A stretch of DNA of 64,000 bases from Valencia hispanica (lineage: Eukaryota; Chordata; Actinopteri; Cyprinodontiformes; Valenciidae). Positions 1 through 7,965 of this stretch are shown one piece after another; the first letter of the stretch is position 1, and every line of letters starts with the position of its first letter. The translations under genes were made by a program, and so were the position numbers. The notes beneath the pieces were generated by a model that saw only the letters and a program-made list of their open reading frames with translations, was not told the DNA's origin and ran no database searches. The stretch is taken from NCBI GenBank assembly GCA_963556495.2, contig OY747712.1, positions 29,537,735 to 29,601,734 of the forward strand. The letters are read 5' to 3'.

Positions 1-59
1 ATAAATTAAAGCAAAAAAGTGTACCTGATAGCATCATAAGGATTTTGCTCTAGAGGTAC

Positions 60-976
60 TCAAATCAGAGGATGCCAATGAAGTGGGGCAGTACAGTCTC
101 AGCCTCCTGTGTGGTGAGGAATGGGGTGCGCTGGGGGGGCTGCTGTCTCCTGCATTATTTAACTTGTACATTGATTTACTGAATAACTGTAAAACAGGTT
201 GTGTAATTGGTAACACTGTTGTAAATCATCTCATGTGCTGGTTTTCAAGAATTGTTAAATATATGTTTGGATTATGGGATCAACTATGACATATTGTATA
301 ATGCAAAAAAGACTATTGTTTTAATTTGCTGGACAAAAGGGGTCAAGGACCTCTGTTTCCCAGTTTTTCATTTGTCTGGACAAACGTTGACCGTTGGCAG
401 TAAAACTAAATACCTGGGGCACTTCATCACAGATTAGTTTTATGATGATGAAGACATCAATCGTCAGTGCCGTGTGCTTTATGCCCAAGCAAACACTCTT
501 GTCAGAAAATTCCATATGTGTTCGGACTTAGTAAAATCTCAGTTGTTCAGGACATACTGTACTGTACACCTTTGTATACAACCTCACTGTGGTGCAGATT
601 TAGAAAGGCTTCTATGAAAATTTTTAAAGTAGCTTACAATGATGCGTTTAGAATCCTGTTAAAAAAGCCAAGGTACACAAGTGCCATTCTATTGCTTTCT
701 CAGACCCGTGTTTGTACTTTTGACGCCTTCATGAGAAATCTGATGTATAAGTTTATACACCGCTTGAATGAATCACGGAACATTCTTGTTGGGACGCTGG
801 TGAATCCTACTGTCAGTGCAGTACGTTACCAGTCAGCTCTGTGGAGGCACTGGTACAGCTGTCTTTTATAATATTCTGTTTTTTATTTGTGTGTATTGTC
901 TTTGGTTGTGTTGTGTGTCACATTGGCCTTGATCCTGCTAATAATAAAGATGATGATGATGAGGATGATGATGACT
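60..976 (+). pseudogene. Non-LTR retrotransposon reverse-transcriptase relic (3' part)
   Basis: Conceptual translation across several frames gives a LINE reverse transcriptase from the motif GVR-x-GG-x-LSPALFNLYIDLL (about 125-180) through KYLGHFITD (about 410-436), DDEDINRQCR, LYAQANTLVRKFHMCSD and a C-terminal part ending ALWRHWYSCLL near 869. The longest clean piece is 467-871 (134 aa). Where the catalytic YADD box should follow NHLM (about 225-240) the sequence reads CWFSRI, so the active site is lost, apparently through a small deletion. There are frameshifts and stops throughout. The 3' end runs into AATAATAAAGATGATGATGAT, an ATG/GAT-type simple tail typical of LINE 3' ends. The element is 5'-truncated or extends beyond the window. 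The family is well known in fish, but I cannot fix the clade by eye (I/Jockey- or L2-like). Confidence 0.72.
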
Positions 977-1130
977 AGCCACTTTCTGGAATACATTTCG
1001 AAAAGGAGTTTAACAAGGCCTTTGCCAATCCTTTGAGATACATACAAGATGAGTGATTTTTTGGTTGTTTCTAGAAAATGACTGAAAAAGTTAAATAGGA
1101 GTTTGTTTCCTTATTACTCTCTGGTTATTC

Positions 1131-1181
1131 AATTGAAATAAAAATTCAAAAATACTTCATTGATCCCAGAGGGAAATTTAG
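1131..1181 (-). mobile_element. Short LINE 3'-end fragment (AATAAAGTA-type tail)
   Basis: On the minus strand this reads AATTTCCCTCTGGGATCAA followed by TGAAGTATT. This is the common end of a fish LINE/CR1-like 3' UTR (GGGATTAATAAAGTAT type). It is the sequence into which the Rex3-like element at 1195-3478 inserted. The fragment is short and old, and the family is recognised by motif only. Confidence 0.4.
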
Positions 1182-1194
1182 TGTTGGTATAGCT
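1182..1194. repeat. 13-bp target-site duplication, left copy
   Basis: TGTTGGTATAGCT occurs here and again, identically, at 3479-3491, bracketing the Rex3-like LINE. A duplication of this length fits target-primed reverse transcription. Confidence 0.85.
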
Positions 1195-1216
1195 CCATCC
1201 ATCCATCTTCTTCCGC

Positions 1217-2146
1217 TTATCCGGGGTCGGGTTGCGGGGGCAGCAGCTTAAGCAAGGACACCCAGACTTCCTTTTCCCCAGCCACTTGTTCCAGCTCCTC
1301 AGGAGGAATCCCAAGGCGCTCCCAGGCAAGCCGAGAAACATAGTCCCTCCAGCGTGTCCTGGGCCTTCCCCTGGGCCTCCTCCCAGTGGGACTTGCCTGA
1401 AACACCTCACCAGGGAGGTGTCCAGGAGGCATCCTGACCAGATGCCCGAGCCACCTCAACTGACTCCTCTCGATGTGGAGGAGCAGCGGCTCTACTCTGA
1501 GCCCCCTCCAGATGACTGAGCTTCTCACCCTATCTCTAAGGGAGAGCCAAGACACCCTACAGAGGAAACTCATTTCAGCCGCTTGTATCCGTGATCTCGT
1601 TCTTTCGGTCACCACCCAGAGTTCGTGACCATAGATGAGGGTAGGAATGTAGATCGACCGGTAAATCGAGAGCTTCGCCTTTCGGCTCAGCTCTCTCTTC
1701 ACCACGACAGACCGGTACAGTGCCCGCATAACTGCAGATGCCCCACCAATCCGTCTATTGATCTCCCACTCCATTTTTCCCTCATTCATGAACAAGACCC
1801 CCAGACACAAAAACCCCTCCATATGGGGAAGGACCTCCTCCCAGACCTGGAGAAAGCACCCCACCCTTTTCCGGCTCAAGACCATGGCCTCGGATTTGGA
1901 GGTGCTGATTCTCATCCCAGCCACTTCATACTCGGCTGCGAACCGCTCCAGCAAAAGCTGTTGATCACGTTCCGATGAAGCCAACAGGACCACGTCATCT
2001 GCAAAAAGCAGAGACCCAATCCTGAGGCCACCAAAACGTATCCACTCAACACCTTGGCTGCGCCTAGAAATCCTGTCCATGAAAGTTTTGAACAGGATCG
2101 GTAACAAAAGGCAACCTTGGTGGAGTCCAACTCTCACCGGAAACAA
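1217..2146 (-). pseudogene. Rex3-like reverse transcriptase, C-terminal half
   Basis: Open frame of 309 residues. It begins within the palm (VGLHQGCLLLPILFKTFMD, residues about 6-24) and contains the catalytic box as FADDVVLLA (about residues 49-57). It continues through a thumb region with GHELWVVTERTRSRIQAAEM and ends with GRRPRGRPRTRWRDYV and a C-terminal LLPPQPDPG. In the intact protein the fingers and the first metal-binding aspartate lie upstream, but here they are removed by an internal deletion, so the polypeptide could not polymerise. The apparent start methionine is an internal residue exposed by the deletion, not a real initiation site. The frame is clean to the stop, which suggests the insertion is not extremely old. 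Confidence 0.78.
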
Positions 2147-3174
2147 AAAACTGATCCTTCTTCAGCCTGACAGCATCCCTTGGGTTTGGGGTTGCCGCCG
2201 CGACAGGCACCGACCACATTGCGCCCACAGCTCCGGTCAGCCGCCTCGACAATGGAGGCGCGGAACATGGTCCACTCGGACTCAATGTCCCCCGCCTCCC
2301 CCGGGATGTGTTCAAAGTTCTGCCGGAGGTGTGAGTTGAAGCTCCTTCTGATAGGAGACTCTGCCAGACGTTCCCAGCAGACCCTCACAACACGTTTGGG
2401 CCTTCCAGGTCTGTCCGGCGTCCTCCCCCACCATCGGAGCCAACTCATCACCAGGTAGTGGTCAGTGGACAGCTCAGCCCCTCTCTTCACCCGAGTGTCC
2501 AGAACATGCAGCCGCAGATCAGATGAGACGACAACCAAGTCGATCATCGAGCTGCGGCCTAGGGTGTCCTGGTGCCAGGTGCAGATATGGACACCTTTAT
2601 GCCTGAACATGGTGTTTGTTATGGACAATCCATGACGAGTACAGAAGTCCAATAACAAGACACCACTCGGGTTCAGATCGAGGGGCCAACAAGTATGCCC
2701 ATCCCCAGCTCGGCGCCTCTCAGCGGGGGCAACTCCAGAGTGGAAGAGAGTCCAACCCCTCTCGAGGAGACGGGTTCCAGAGCCCGAGCCGTGCGTCGAG
2801 GTGAGTCCGACGATGTCCAGTCGAAACCTCTCAACCTCGCACACCAGCTCCGGCTCCTTCCCCACCAGAGATGTGGCATTCCACGTCCCGAGAGCCAGCT
2901 TCCGCAGCCGAGAATCGGACTGCCAAGGTCCCCACCTTCGGCCGCTGCCCATCCTGCACAGCACCCGACCATTATTGTCCCCCCCACAGGTGGTGAGCTC
3001 ATGGGAAGGGGGACCCATGTAACCTCTTCGGGCTAAGCCCGACCGGGCCCCATGGGTAGAGGCCCAGCCACCAGGCACTCGCCAACATGCCCCGCCTCCA
3101 GGCCTGGCTCCAGAGGGGGGCCCCGGTGACCCGCGTCCGGGCGAGGGAACACTGAATCCAATTGACTTTTCCAT
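2134..3174 (-). pseudogene. Rex3-like APE endonuclease and linker, internally deleted
   Basis: Open frame of 346 residues. After a Gly/Arg/Pro-rich leader it reads LALGTWNATSLVGKEPELVC (the asparagine-containing start of the endonuclease fold), then VERFRLDIVGLTSTH and LLERGWTLFHSGV. The DGHTCW-PLDLNPSG junction marks loss of the central part, including the QETW/TNGQ-equivalent and GDFN motifs. The C-terminal endonuclease box survives as STDHYLVMSW. A linker follows (RRSFNSHLRQNF, GDIESEWTMFRASIVEAA) up to ACRGGNPK, where the frame leaves the family sequence: RDAVRLKKD continues in another frame. Nicking activity is not expected. Confidence 0.72.
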
Positions 3175-3201
3175 TATAGGGTTCTTTTGGGCTGCACTTT
3201 G

Positions 3202-3356
3202 TCTGATTCCTCACCTATTAAAATTGATATTGCACAGTATTTGAGTGTGCGGCTGCTATATTTTTATGATTCCAATGGTGTTAAAATTCAGCAGCACCTT
3301 GCAATAAGATTTTGACGGATGAGCGGTGGCCTTTTCCTTTTCTGATTCCTCACCTA
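3202..3356. mobile_element. 123-bp insertion with 16-bp direct repeats inside the Rex3-like leader
   Basis: TCTGATTCCTCACCTA occurs at 3202-3217 and identically at 3341-3356. Removing one copy plus the 123 bp between them (3218-3340) restores a continuous Rex3-like 5' leader on the minus strand (GGTTTTAGGTGAGGAATCAG running into ACAAAGTGCAGCCC). This fits a small retro-insertion with a 16-bp target duplication. The inserted DNA is not recognised. Confidence 0.65.
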
Positions 3357-3478
3357 AAACCAAATTGCCATGGGTGACCCTACCGGGAGCAAAAGCCCCC
3401 GACAACATAGCTCCTAGGATCATTGGGATACTTAAACCCCTCCACCACGATAAGGTGGCAGCCCAGGGAGGGGTATTT

Positions 3479-3491
3479 TGTTGGTATAGCT
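3479..3491. repeat. 13-bp target-site duplication, right copy
   Basis: Identical to 1182-1194 (TGTTGGTATAGCT). It lies directly beyond the 5' end of the minus-strand Rex3-like element. Confidence 0.85.
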
Positions 3492-4030
3492 TATATAATT
3501 AATTCTTTATGGAGTTGTTGTAGATGATGATAGTGGCCAAAGACATTGTTTTTGGATTTCAAGTCCATATGTCTTTATCTCTTTAGTGATCATTATTTTG
3601 GCACCTATAATACAGAAAAAAGAAGGGTTGGGTTCAAATCTGTGCTGGGTCTTTTATATGTGAAGTTTATGTGTTCTCTTAGTGCATGTGTGGCATAATT
3701 CTTTGGCTATTCTGGATCCACTGGCTTTCCAATAAAATGTGCGTTTTGTTGTTTGCTCTGTCTCCAACTGTCTTTTACAGTCCAAAAATAATGTAAGGTT
3801 AATTAGGTTAGGAGAATTGGTCACTCAAACTGAGATGAGCACCCCCCCACGATAGGTGAGTTGCTCTGGATGGCTGCACGTTGGAGTGGCTCTGTTGGCT
3901 ACATAATAATTTTTGCCTTTTTTTGTACATTGGTTCCTCTATTTCTTGAGGAAGATTGCATTTTTTTTACCTGTATACATTTTAGTTTTTGATGCTGTGA
4001 AGCTGGAAGGATTTTTGCTGTTCATTTTTC
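3492..4030. other. AT-rich DNA, nothing assigned
   Basis: No coding frame, terminal repeat or RNA motif is recognised. It contains a short C-run at 3842-3848 and several T-runs. Confidence 0.5.
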
Positions 4031-4560
4031 ACTTTTTGATAACTTTTTATGATACGTAAACATGGCAACAATGTGGTTTATAGCCGGGAGCAGCTGATTA
4101 ACATCGCAAAAGCTGAAATAATACCTCAACTGAAGCCACAAATCCCTGATGAGTTGATAAGGAGAAGACATGGATGCAGAGCAGGAGCAAAAAGGAGACA
4201 GAGAAGGAGGAAGATATCAAGCTATCTCTTACATCGATCATAAAGGGCAACGTGAGATCACTGGCTAAAAAGATGGATGAACTCCAAGCCCTTACAAGGA
4301 CTCAGCCAGAATGGCGGTAATGCAGTGTTATGTGTTTTACTGAGACGTGGCTGCAGGATCATATCCCAGACTCCAACGTCTCTCTGCCAGGCTTCCTGAC
4401 TGTACGAGCAGACAGAGATCTGAAGACGAGCAGGAAAAGAAAAGGAGTTGGAGTAGCAGTGCTTGTCAACAACAGATGGTGTTTACTCCACCGGTCTGCC
4501 CTTTGATGCATTCATCTGGCAGTCCAGCAGTTTCAGAAAAACAAGGATCAAATAATCATC
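4031..4560 (+). pseudogene. LINE ORF2 N-terminus: basic region plus endonuclease start (relic)
   Basis: Translation gives YSREQLINIAKAEIIPQL, then GCRAGAKRRQRRRK (4049-4240 frame). After frame changes come KGNVRSLAKKMDELQALTR, then VMCFTETWLQDHIPDSNVSL, PGFLTVRADRDLKTS and GVGVAVLVNNRWC (to about 4480). NVRSL-x-K-x-DEL and FTETWLQ are the asparagine- and glutamate-bearing motifs at the start of the APE-type endonuclease of vertebrate LINEs. A stop interrupts after TQPEWR. The rest of the endonuclease and the reverse transcriptase are absent. It could be the same family as the relic at 60-976, but the pieces do not overlap, so this is untested. Confidence 0.68.
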
Positions 4561-4785
4561 CTGCCTGCCAACTTAACACCCCTTTCCAGCTTATGTTTGA
4601 TTTTGCCCCTGAGCTTAAACACGTCACCTCTTCCTCTGCAAAACCTATGACAGAAAACACATTATTATATTGCCACTTCATAATTACAATGTCCCAATAT
4701 TTGTCGGTCTCTGGACCTGGGATAATATGCTGATTTTCTCTTCTGGATTCAAAACCCTGTTCAGTGAAACACGCTTTAGCATGCT
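4561..4785. other. Left flank of the palindrome-array element
   Basis: No feature recognised. The sequence ends GCATGCTTA directly before the inverted repeat that opens the array element. Confidence 0.5.
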
Positions 4786-4865
4786 TATGGCAAGCCGATT
4801 GAGCATTTATTCTGATATCTTGATATCAGGCATAACTGTCATGTACATGCAAGCCATTTCTGTCC

Positions 4866-5124
4866 ACTAGTCAACTAGTGAACGATGTTTGTGTGAACTA
4901 GTTAACTAGTGACAGCCCAAATGTCCACTAGTTAACTAGTAAGGCCCAAATTCTCTCCAGTTAACTAGTTCATATGTTTCATATCTTACTAGTTAACGAG
5001 TATTGCTCAGCATGCTCACTAGTTAACTAGTTAAAAGACGTTTATATTTTACTAGTCAACTAGTAAGGTACAAAAATGTTTACTAGCTGACTACCGAATG
5101 TCAAATTCCCATTTGTTAACTTCT
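4866..5124. repeat. Palindrome array A (9 units)
   Basis: Palindrome starts at 4866, 4897, 4927, 4956, 4988, 5018, 5051, 5082 and 5111; spacings are 29-33 bp. Units at 4897, 4927 and 5018 are perfect ACTAGTTAACTAGT. The last two are degenerate. Confidence 0.85.
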
Positions 5125-5132
5125 ACATAATT

Positions 5133-5199
5133 TGGCCAGCCGCTCGAGCATTTACTCTGATATCTTGATATCAGGCCAACATGCATGCTATTTTTGTCA
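5133..5199 (+). repeat. Internal third copy of the terminal inverted repeat
   Basis: TGGCCAGCCGCTCGAGCATT, then a GATATCTTGATATC block and ATGCATGC-TATTTTTGTCAACT, reproduces the left terminal repeat (4788-4865) in the same orientation with several substitutions. It separates arrays A and B. Paired with the right end, it would delimit an inner element of 5133-6314. Confidence 0.75.
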
Positions 5200-5597
5200 A
5201 CTAGTTAACTTGTGAGGCATGTTTGTGGACACTAGTTAACAAGTCACAGCAAAAATCCCACTAGTGAACACATTTTGGCTTCACCAGTTAACTAGTGAGA
5301 CCCGGAAATGTCCACTAGTTCACTACTAAAGGTCAAAATGCATACCAGTCAGCTAGTTGAAGGTTTGTGTGTCTCACTAGTTAAGTAGTGACAGCCAAAA
5401 ATGTGCACATGTTTACTAGTGAAGGGATAACTCCTCACTAGTTAAGTAGTTTGTTGCACACTAGTAAACTAGTGACACTTTTTAGACCTCACTAGTTAAC
5501 TAGTGAGCATTTGTGTCTTCACTAGTTTACATGTAAGTGTCACACTGAAGCCACTAGTTTACTAGCTAAAGTTCCTTTGGTCAGCATGTTAACTTGT
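5200..5597. repeat. Palindrome array B (14 units)
   Basis: Unit starts: 5200, 5231, 5260, 5283, 5314, 5344, 5376, 5407, 5437, 5460, 5491, 5521, 5553 and 5584. Spacing is 29-32 bp except for two 23-bp steps (5260-5283 and 5437-5460), each of which looks like an 8-bp spacer deletion. Confidence 0.85.
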
Positions 5598-5736
5598 GTG
5601 CCACATGCAAATTTTTTGGGTGGGATTTTGTGAAATTCTGCGCTGTGATTGGTTGTCATATTTTATTTGGACATAGGGAGCCAATATAAAGCCTCAATTA
5701 CAAGAATTCTCCACCTCCTAATTAGAATCCTGCGCC
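5598..5736 (+). other. Unique core between the inverted arrays
   Basis: About 140 bp without palindromes. It contains an inverted CCAAT box (ATTGG at 5648-5652), a direct CCAAT (5681-5685) and an overlapping TATAAA (5685-5690). No open frame. A promoter role is only suggested by these motifs. Confidence 0.5.
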
Positions 5737-6237
5737 ACTAGCTAACTAGTGTGAATTTAGGCTTGAACTAGTTTACTAGTATACATTTATGACATCACTA
5801 GTTAACTAGTTTGAACAAAGGATGCATCAACTAGTTAACTAGTGAGCCTGCTGCCATCACCTAGCTAGCTGGTAAGCCATTTATGGTTCACTAGTTAACT
5901 AGGGACATTGACCAACTCCAACTAGTTAACTAGTGAGGAGTTATGCCTTCACTAGTAAACTTGTGCACATTTTTATCTGTCACTAGTTAACTACTGTGGC
6001 TCATCTAGCTATGTAGTATGCATTTTTGTCCTTCACTATTTAACTAGTGGACATTTCTGCCTCTCACTGGGTAACCAGTGAAGCCAAAATAGTGTTTACT
6101 AGGAAACTAGTGTGTATTTTTGGCTACCACTAGTTAACTAGTATGCATATTTTGACCCTCAGTAGTTAACTAGTATGCATATTTTGACCCTCAGTAGTTA
6201 ACTAGTTCACACAAACATGGCTCACTAGTTAACGAGT
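5737..6237. repeat. Palindrome array C (17 units)
   Basis: Unit starts: 5737, 5767, 5797, 5830, 5859, 5890, 5921, 5951, 5982, about 6003, 6035, 6066, 6098, 6129, 6161, 6193 and 6224. 6142-6173 and 6174-6205 are near-identical 32-bp units (GTATGCATATTTTGACCCTC spacer), showing recent tandem duplication. Confidence 0.85.
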
Positions 6238-6316
6238 TGACAAAAATGGCTTCCATGTACATGACAATTATGCCTGAAACAAGATATCAGAATAAATGCT
6301 CAATCGGCTTGCCATA

Positions 6317-6820
6317 CAGCCTAAACTCGGTGGGACTTCAGCCACTATTCAAATTGCTGTCAATTAACTGTTTTTGCTTTCCAGATGACATATTAAATGG
6401 TTTAACATTTGAGTCTAGTAACCATGACAATATGGAGAGATTTCAGATTAACATTAGGGTTTAGGTGTATTTGTGAATGGTTTGTCTCATGGTTGGCCTT
6501 GTGTTTGACAGTTACAGTGTCCTTTCCTTTTTGCCCAAGATTATTCAATCTTGATGATTCCTTCAACAAACTATGACATCCATTTAGAGTGGAATCTGAA
6601 AGAGTATGAATTTTACATGGTCATTTTGAGTATGGTCTAAATTTAGATTAATCTATAGCACAGCTTTGGAGAAAACTTTCTTGTAACCAAAGTTTTTTTT
6701 CCTACATCATGAACATCAGCAAGGACATTCTTTAGGCTGTTTATGATACCTGATCCCTCAAGTATGTCCTGAATCAGTCCTGAGGCCTTTTTAATTGGAA
6801 TAGATACAAACAGCTTTCCT
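6317..6820. other. AT-rich DNA, nothing assigned
   Basis: Right flank of the array element. No coding, repeat or RNA signal recognised. Confidence 0.5.
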
Positions 6821-6821
6821 T

Positions 6822-6905
6822 GGAAGGTGTCCAGGAGGCCTCCTAACTAGATGCCTAACCATGTAATTTGACACTCTTCTGAGCTGTTTTCAGATAGATG
6901 AGTTT
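6822..6905 (-). mobile_element. Degenerate Rex3-like fragment
   Basis: GGTGTCCAGGAGGCCTCCTA followed by AGATGCC matches, with differences, the Rex3-like copy at 1417-1450 in the same plus-strand reading, so it is a minus-strand fragment of the reverse-transcriptase C-terminus. Similarity fades after about 80 bp. Confidence 0.5.
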
Positions 6906-7004
6906 TGTTAGTCAAAGTAACTATATAAATTTGTTTTAGCCTCCTCTATTTACAATTTTATTGTTCTGGGGTCTCATTTATAGAACTTTGCGTAGAATCC
7001 TACT

Positions 7005-7800
7005 AAAATTTAATTCAGTTAATTTATATTGCGCCGATTCACAACAGATGTCATCTCAAGGCACTTTACAAGAAAAGTCATTTCAATACAATTTTACAAA
7101 TATTCCAATTAGTTTAAAGTTTTAGTTAGTTTCCTGAAAGGAATCCCAGCAGATTGCATCGAGTCATTCACTTGAGGTTCCATCCCATCGATGCAGACTT
7201 CCAACCACAGCCCTCCCTCAGCAATCCATCATACTGAGCAAGCATGTAGTGACAGTGGATAGGAAAAAAACTCCCCTTTAACAGGAAGAAACCTCCAGCA
7301 GAACCTGACTCAGTGCAAGTGGCCATCTGCTACAACCGTCTGGAGGTTTAAGAAGACAGAGCAGAGACAGAAAGAACAGAAGATCTAATATAAGAGTACT
7401 TTCTATGTTATAGAAAGTGAAAAGTTGATAACAGGAGATGGGGGATGTTCAGCCGCCTAGACCATCATCCCAGTCGATGACCCCCTTCCAAACGACATTG
7501 TAGCTAAGCAGGATACCAGACCAGGTGTACCTTCTATGAAGAGAAAAAAAAGAAGAAAAAACAGAGTTAACAGTTGAAATAACAGCATATAATGCAACTG
7601 GAGAGTAGCAGAGTGAAGAAAAGTGGTTAGACTGTCCTCCAGCACTCTGAGCCTATAGCAGCATAACTACAGAGATGGCGCAGGATGCCTAAGCCACTTT
7701 AACTATAAGCTATAGCTATATCAAAAAGGAAAGTTTTAAGCCTGGCCTTAAAAGTAGACAGAGCGTCCACGTATCTGAGTCCATTTTCAAGCCTTTCTTT
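7005..7800 (-). mobile_element. Dispersed fish retro-repeat, long copy (minus strand)
   Basis: Begins with AATTCAGTTAATTTATATTG, then AGATGTCATCTCAAGGCACT, GGAAGAAACCTCCAGCAGAACC and ACCAGACCAGGTGTACCTTC, and fades near 7790. The same family recurs in the opposite orientation at 45895-46235 and in part at 30447-30680. On its own sense strand it ends with CTTGAGATGACATCTGTTGT and a GAATT-type tail, as a LINE or SINE 3' end does. I recognise the family as common in fish but cannot name its class. Confidence 0.65.
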
Positions 7801-7879
7801 CTATTAATTATAAGGATTTTCGCTTAGAGCAAATGAAAACAAAATTCAGTTCACCTTTCTATGGTGTATCGCTCCTCTT

Positions 7880-7965
7880 GCCCTGTGCCTGCTGGAGAAA
7901 GGGACCAGCCCCCCCACAACACGACATGGAAAAACGGGTTGGGCTGGCTGGATGGCTGGATTTGT
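7880..7965 (+). mobile_element. Degenerate SINE/LINE 3' tail
   Basis: CAGCCCCCCCACAACACGAC, then a GGATGGCTGGAT tail, resembles the 3' end of the tRNA-derived SINE at 46696-47083 (AGGCACCAGCTGCCCCGCAA then a GATGG-type tail). Heavily diverged. Confidence 0.35.

Larger units (their letters stand above)
1195..3478 (-). mobile_element. Rex3/RTE-like non-LTR retrotransposon, internally deleted
   Basis: A minus-strand LINE with a perfect 13-bp target-site duplication. Its 3' end (1195-1225 on the plus strand) is CCATCCATCCATCTTCTTCC, i.e. the GGATGG-type tail after GGATAAGCGGAAGAAG that ends Rex3-like elements. The 5' region (3357-3478) contains the family's leader (TGGCAGCCCAGGGAGG on the plus strand). 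Coding parts are an APE-type endonuclease and the C-terminal half of a reverse transcriptase. Compared with the family, two blocks are missing: the middle of the endonuclease (junction near 2683, RRAGDG joined to PLDLNPSG) and the end of the linker plus the first reverse-transcriptase motifs (junction near 2140-2170). The element is dead but structurally near complete at both ends. The name rests on motif recognition. Confidence 0.82.
4788..6314. mobile_element. Foldback-like element built of about 40 ACTAGTTAACTAGT palindromes
   Basis: A 1527-bp unit bounded by inverted repeats: TGGCAAGCCGATTGAGCATT at 4788 and its reverse complement ending at 6314. The ends stay alignable for more than 120 bp with few differences (a shared GATATCTTG block, CATGTACATG, then the first palindromes). 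A TA dinucleotide lies outside each end (4786-4787 and 6315-6316). The interior is two arms of tandem units: a 14-bp palindrome (consensus ACTAGTTAACTAGT) plus a 16-18 bp spacer. Left-arm spacers resemble GACAGCCAAAAATGT and right-arm spacers resemble the reverse complement (GTATTTTTGGC), so the arms are inverted with respect to each other around a unique core at 5598-5736. There is no coding capacity. Drosophila FB-type foldback elements have the same architecture. The superfamily here is unknown: the TA flanks hint at Tc1/mariner but may be chance. Confidence 0.75.

Noticed and set aside
1625..1978. Plus-strand frame of 117 codons
   Set aside because: Antisense shadow of the Rex3-like reverse transcriptase.
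4866..6237. CRISPR-like array (regular spacing of a short repeat)
   Set aside because: The repeat is a 14-bp palindrome with degenerate, recurring spacers, in a fish-type genome, with inverted arms and terminal repeats; nothing fits a CRISPR locus.
7457..7645. 62-residue Leu/Phe-rich minus-strand frame
   Set aside because: Lies inside the dispersed repeat and arises from an AAAAGAAAA-rich stretch.
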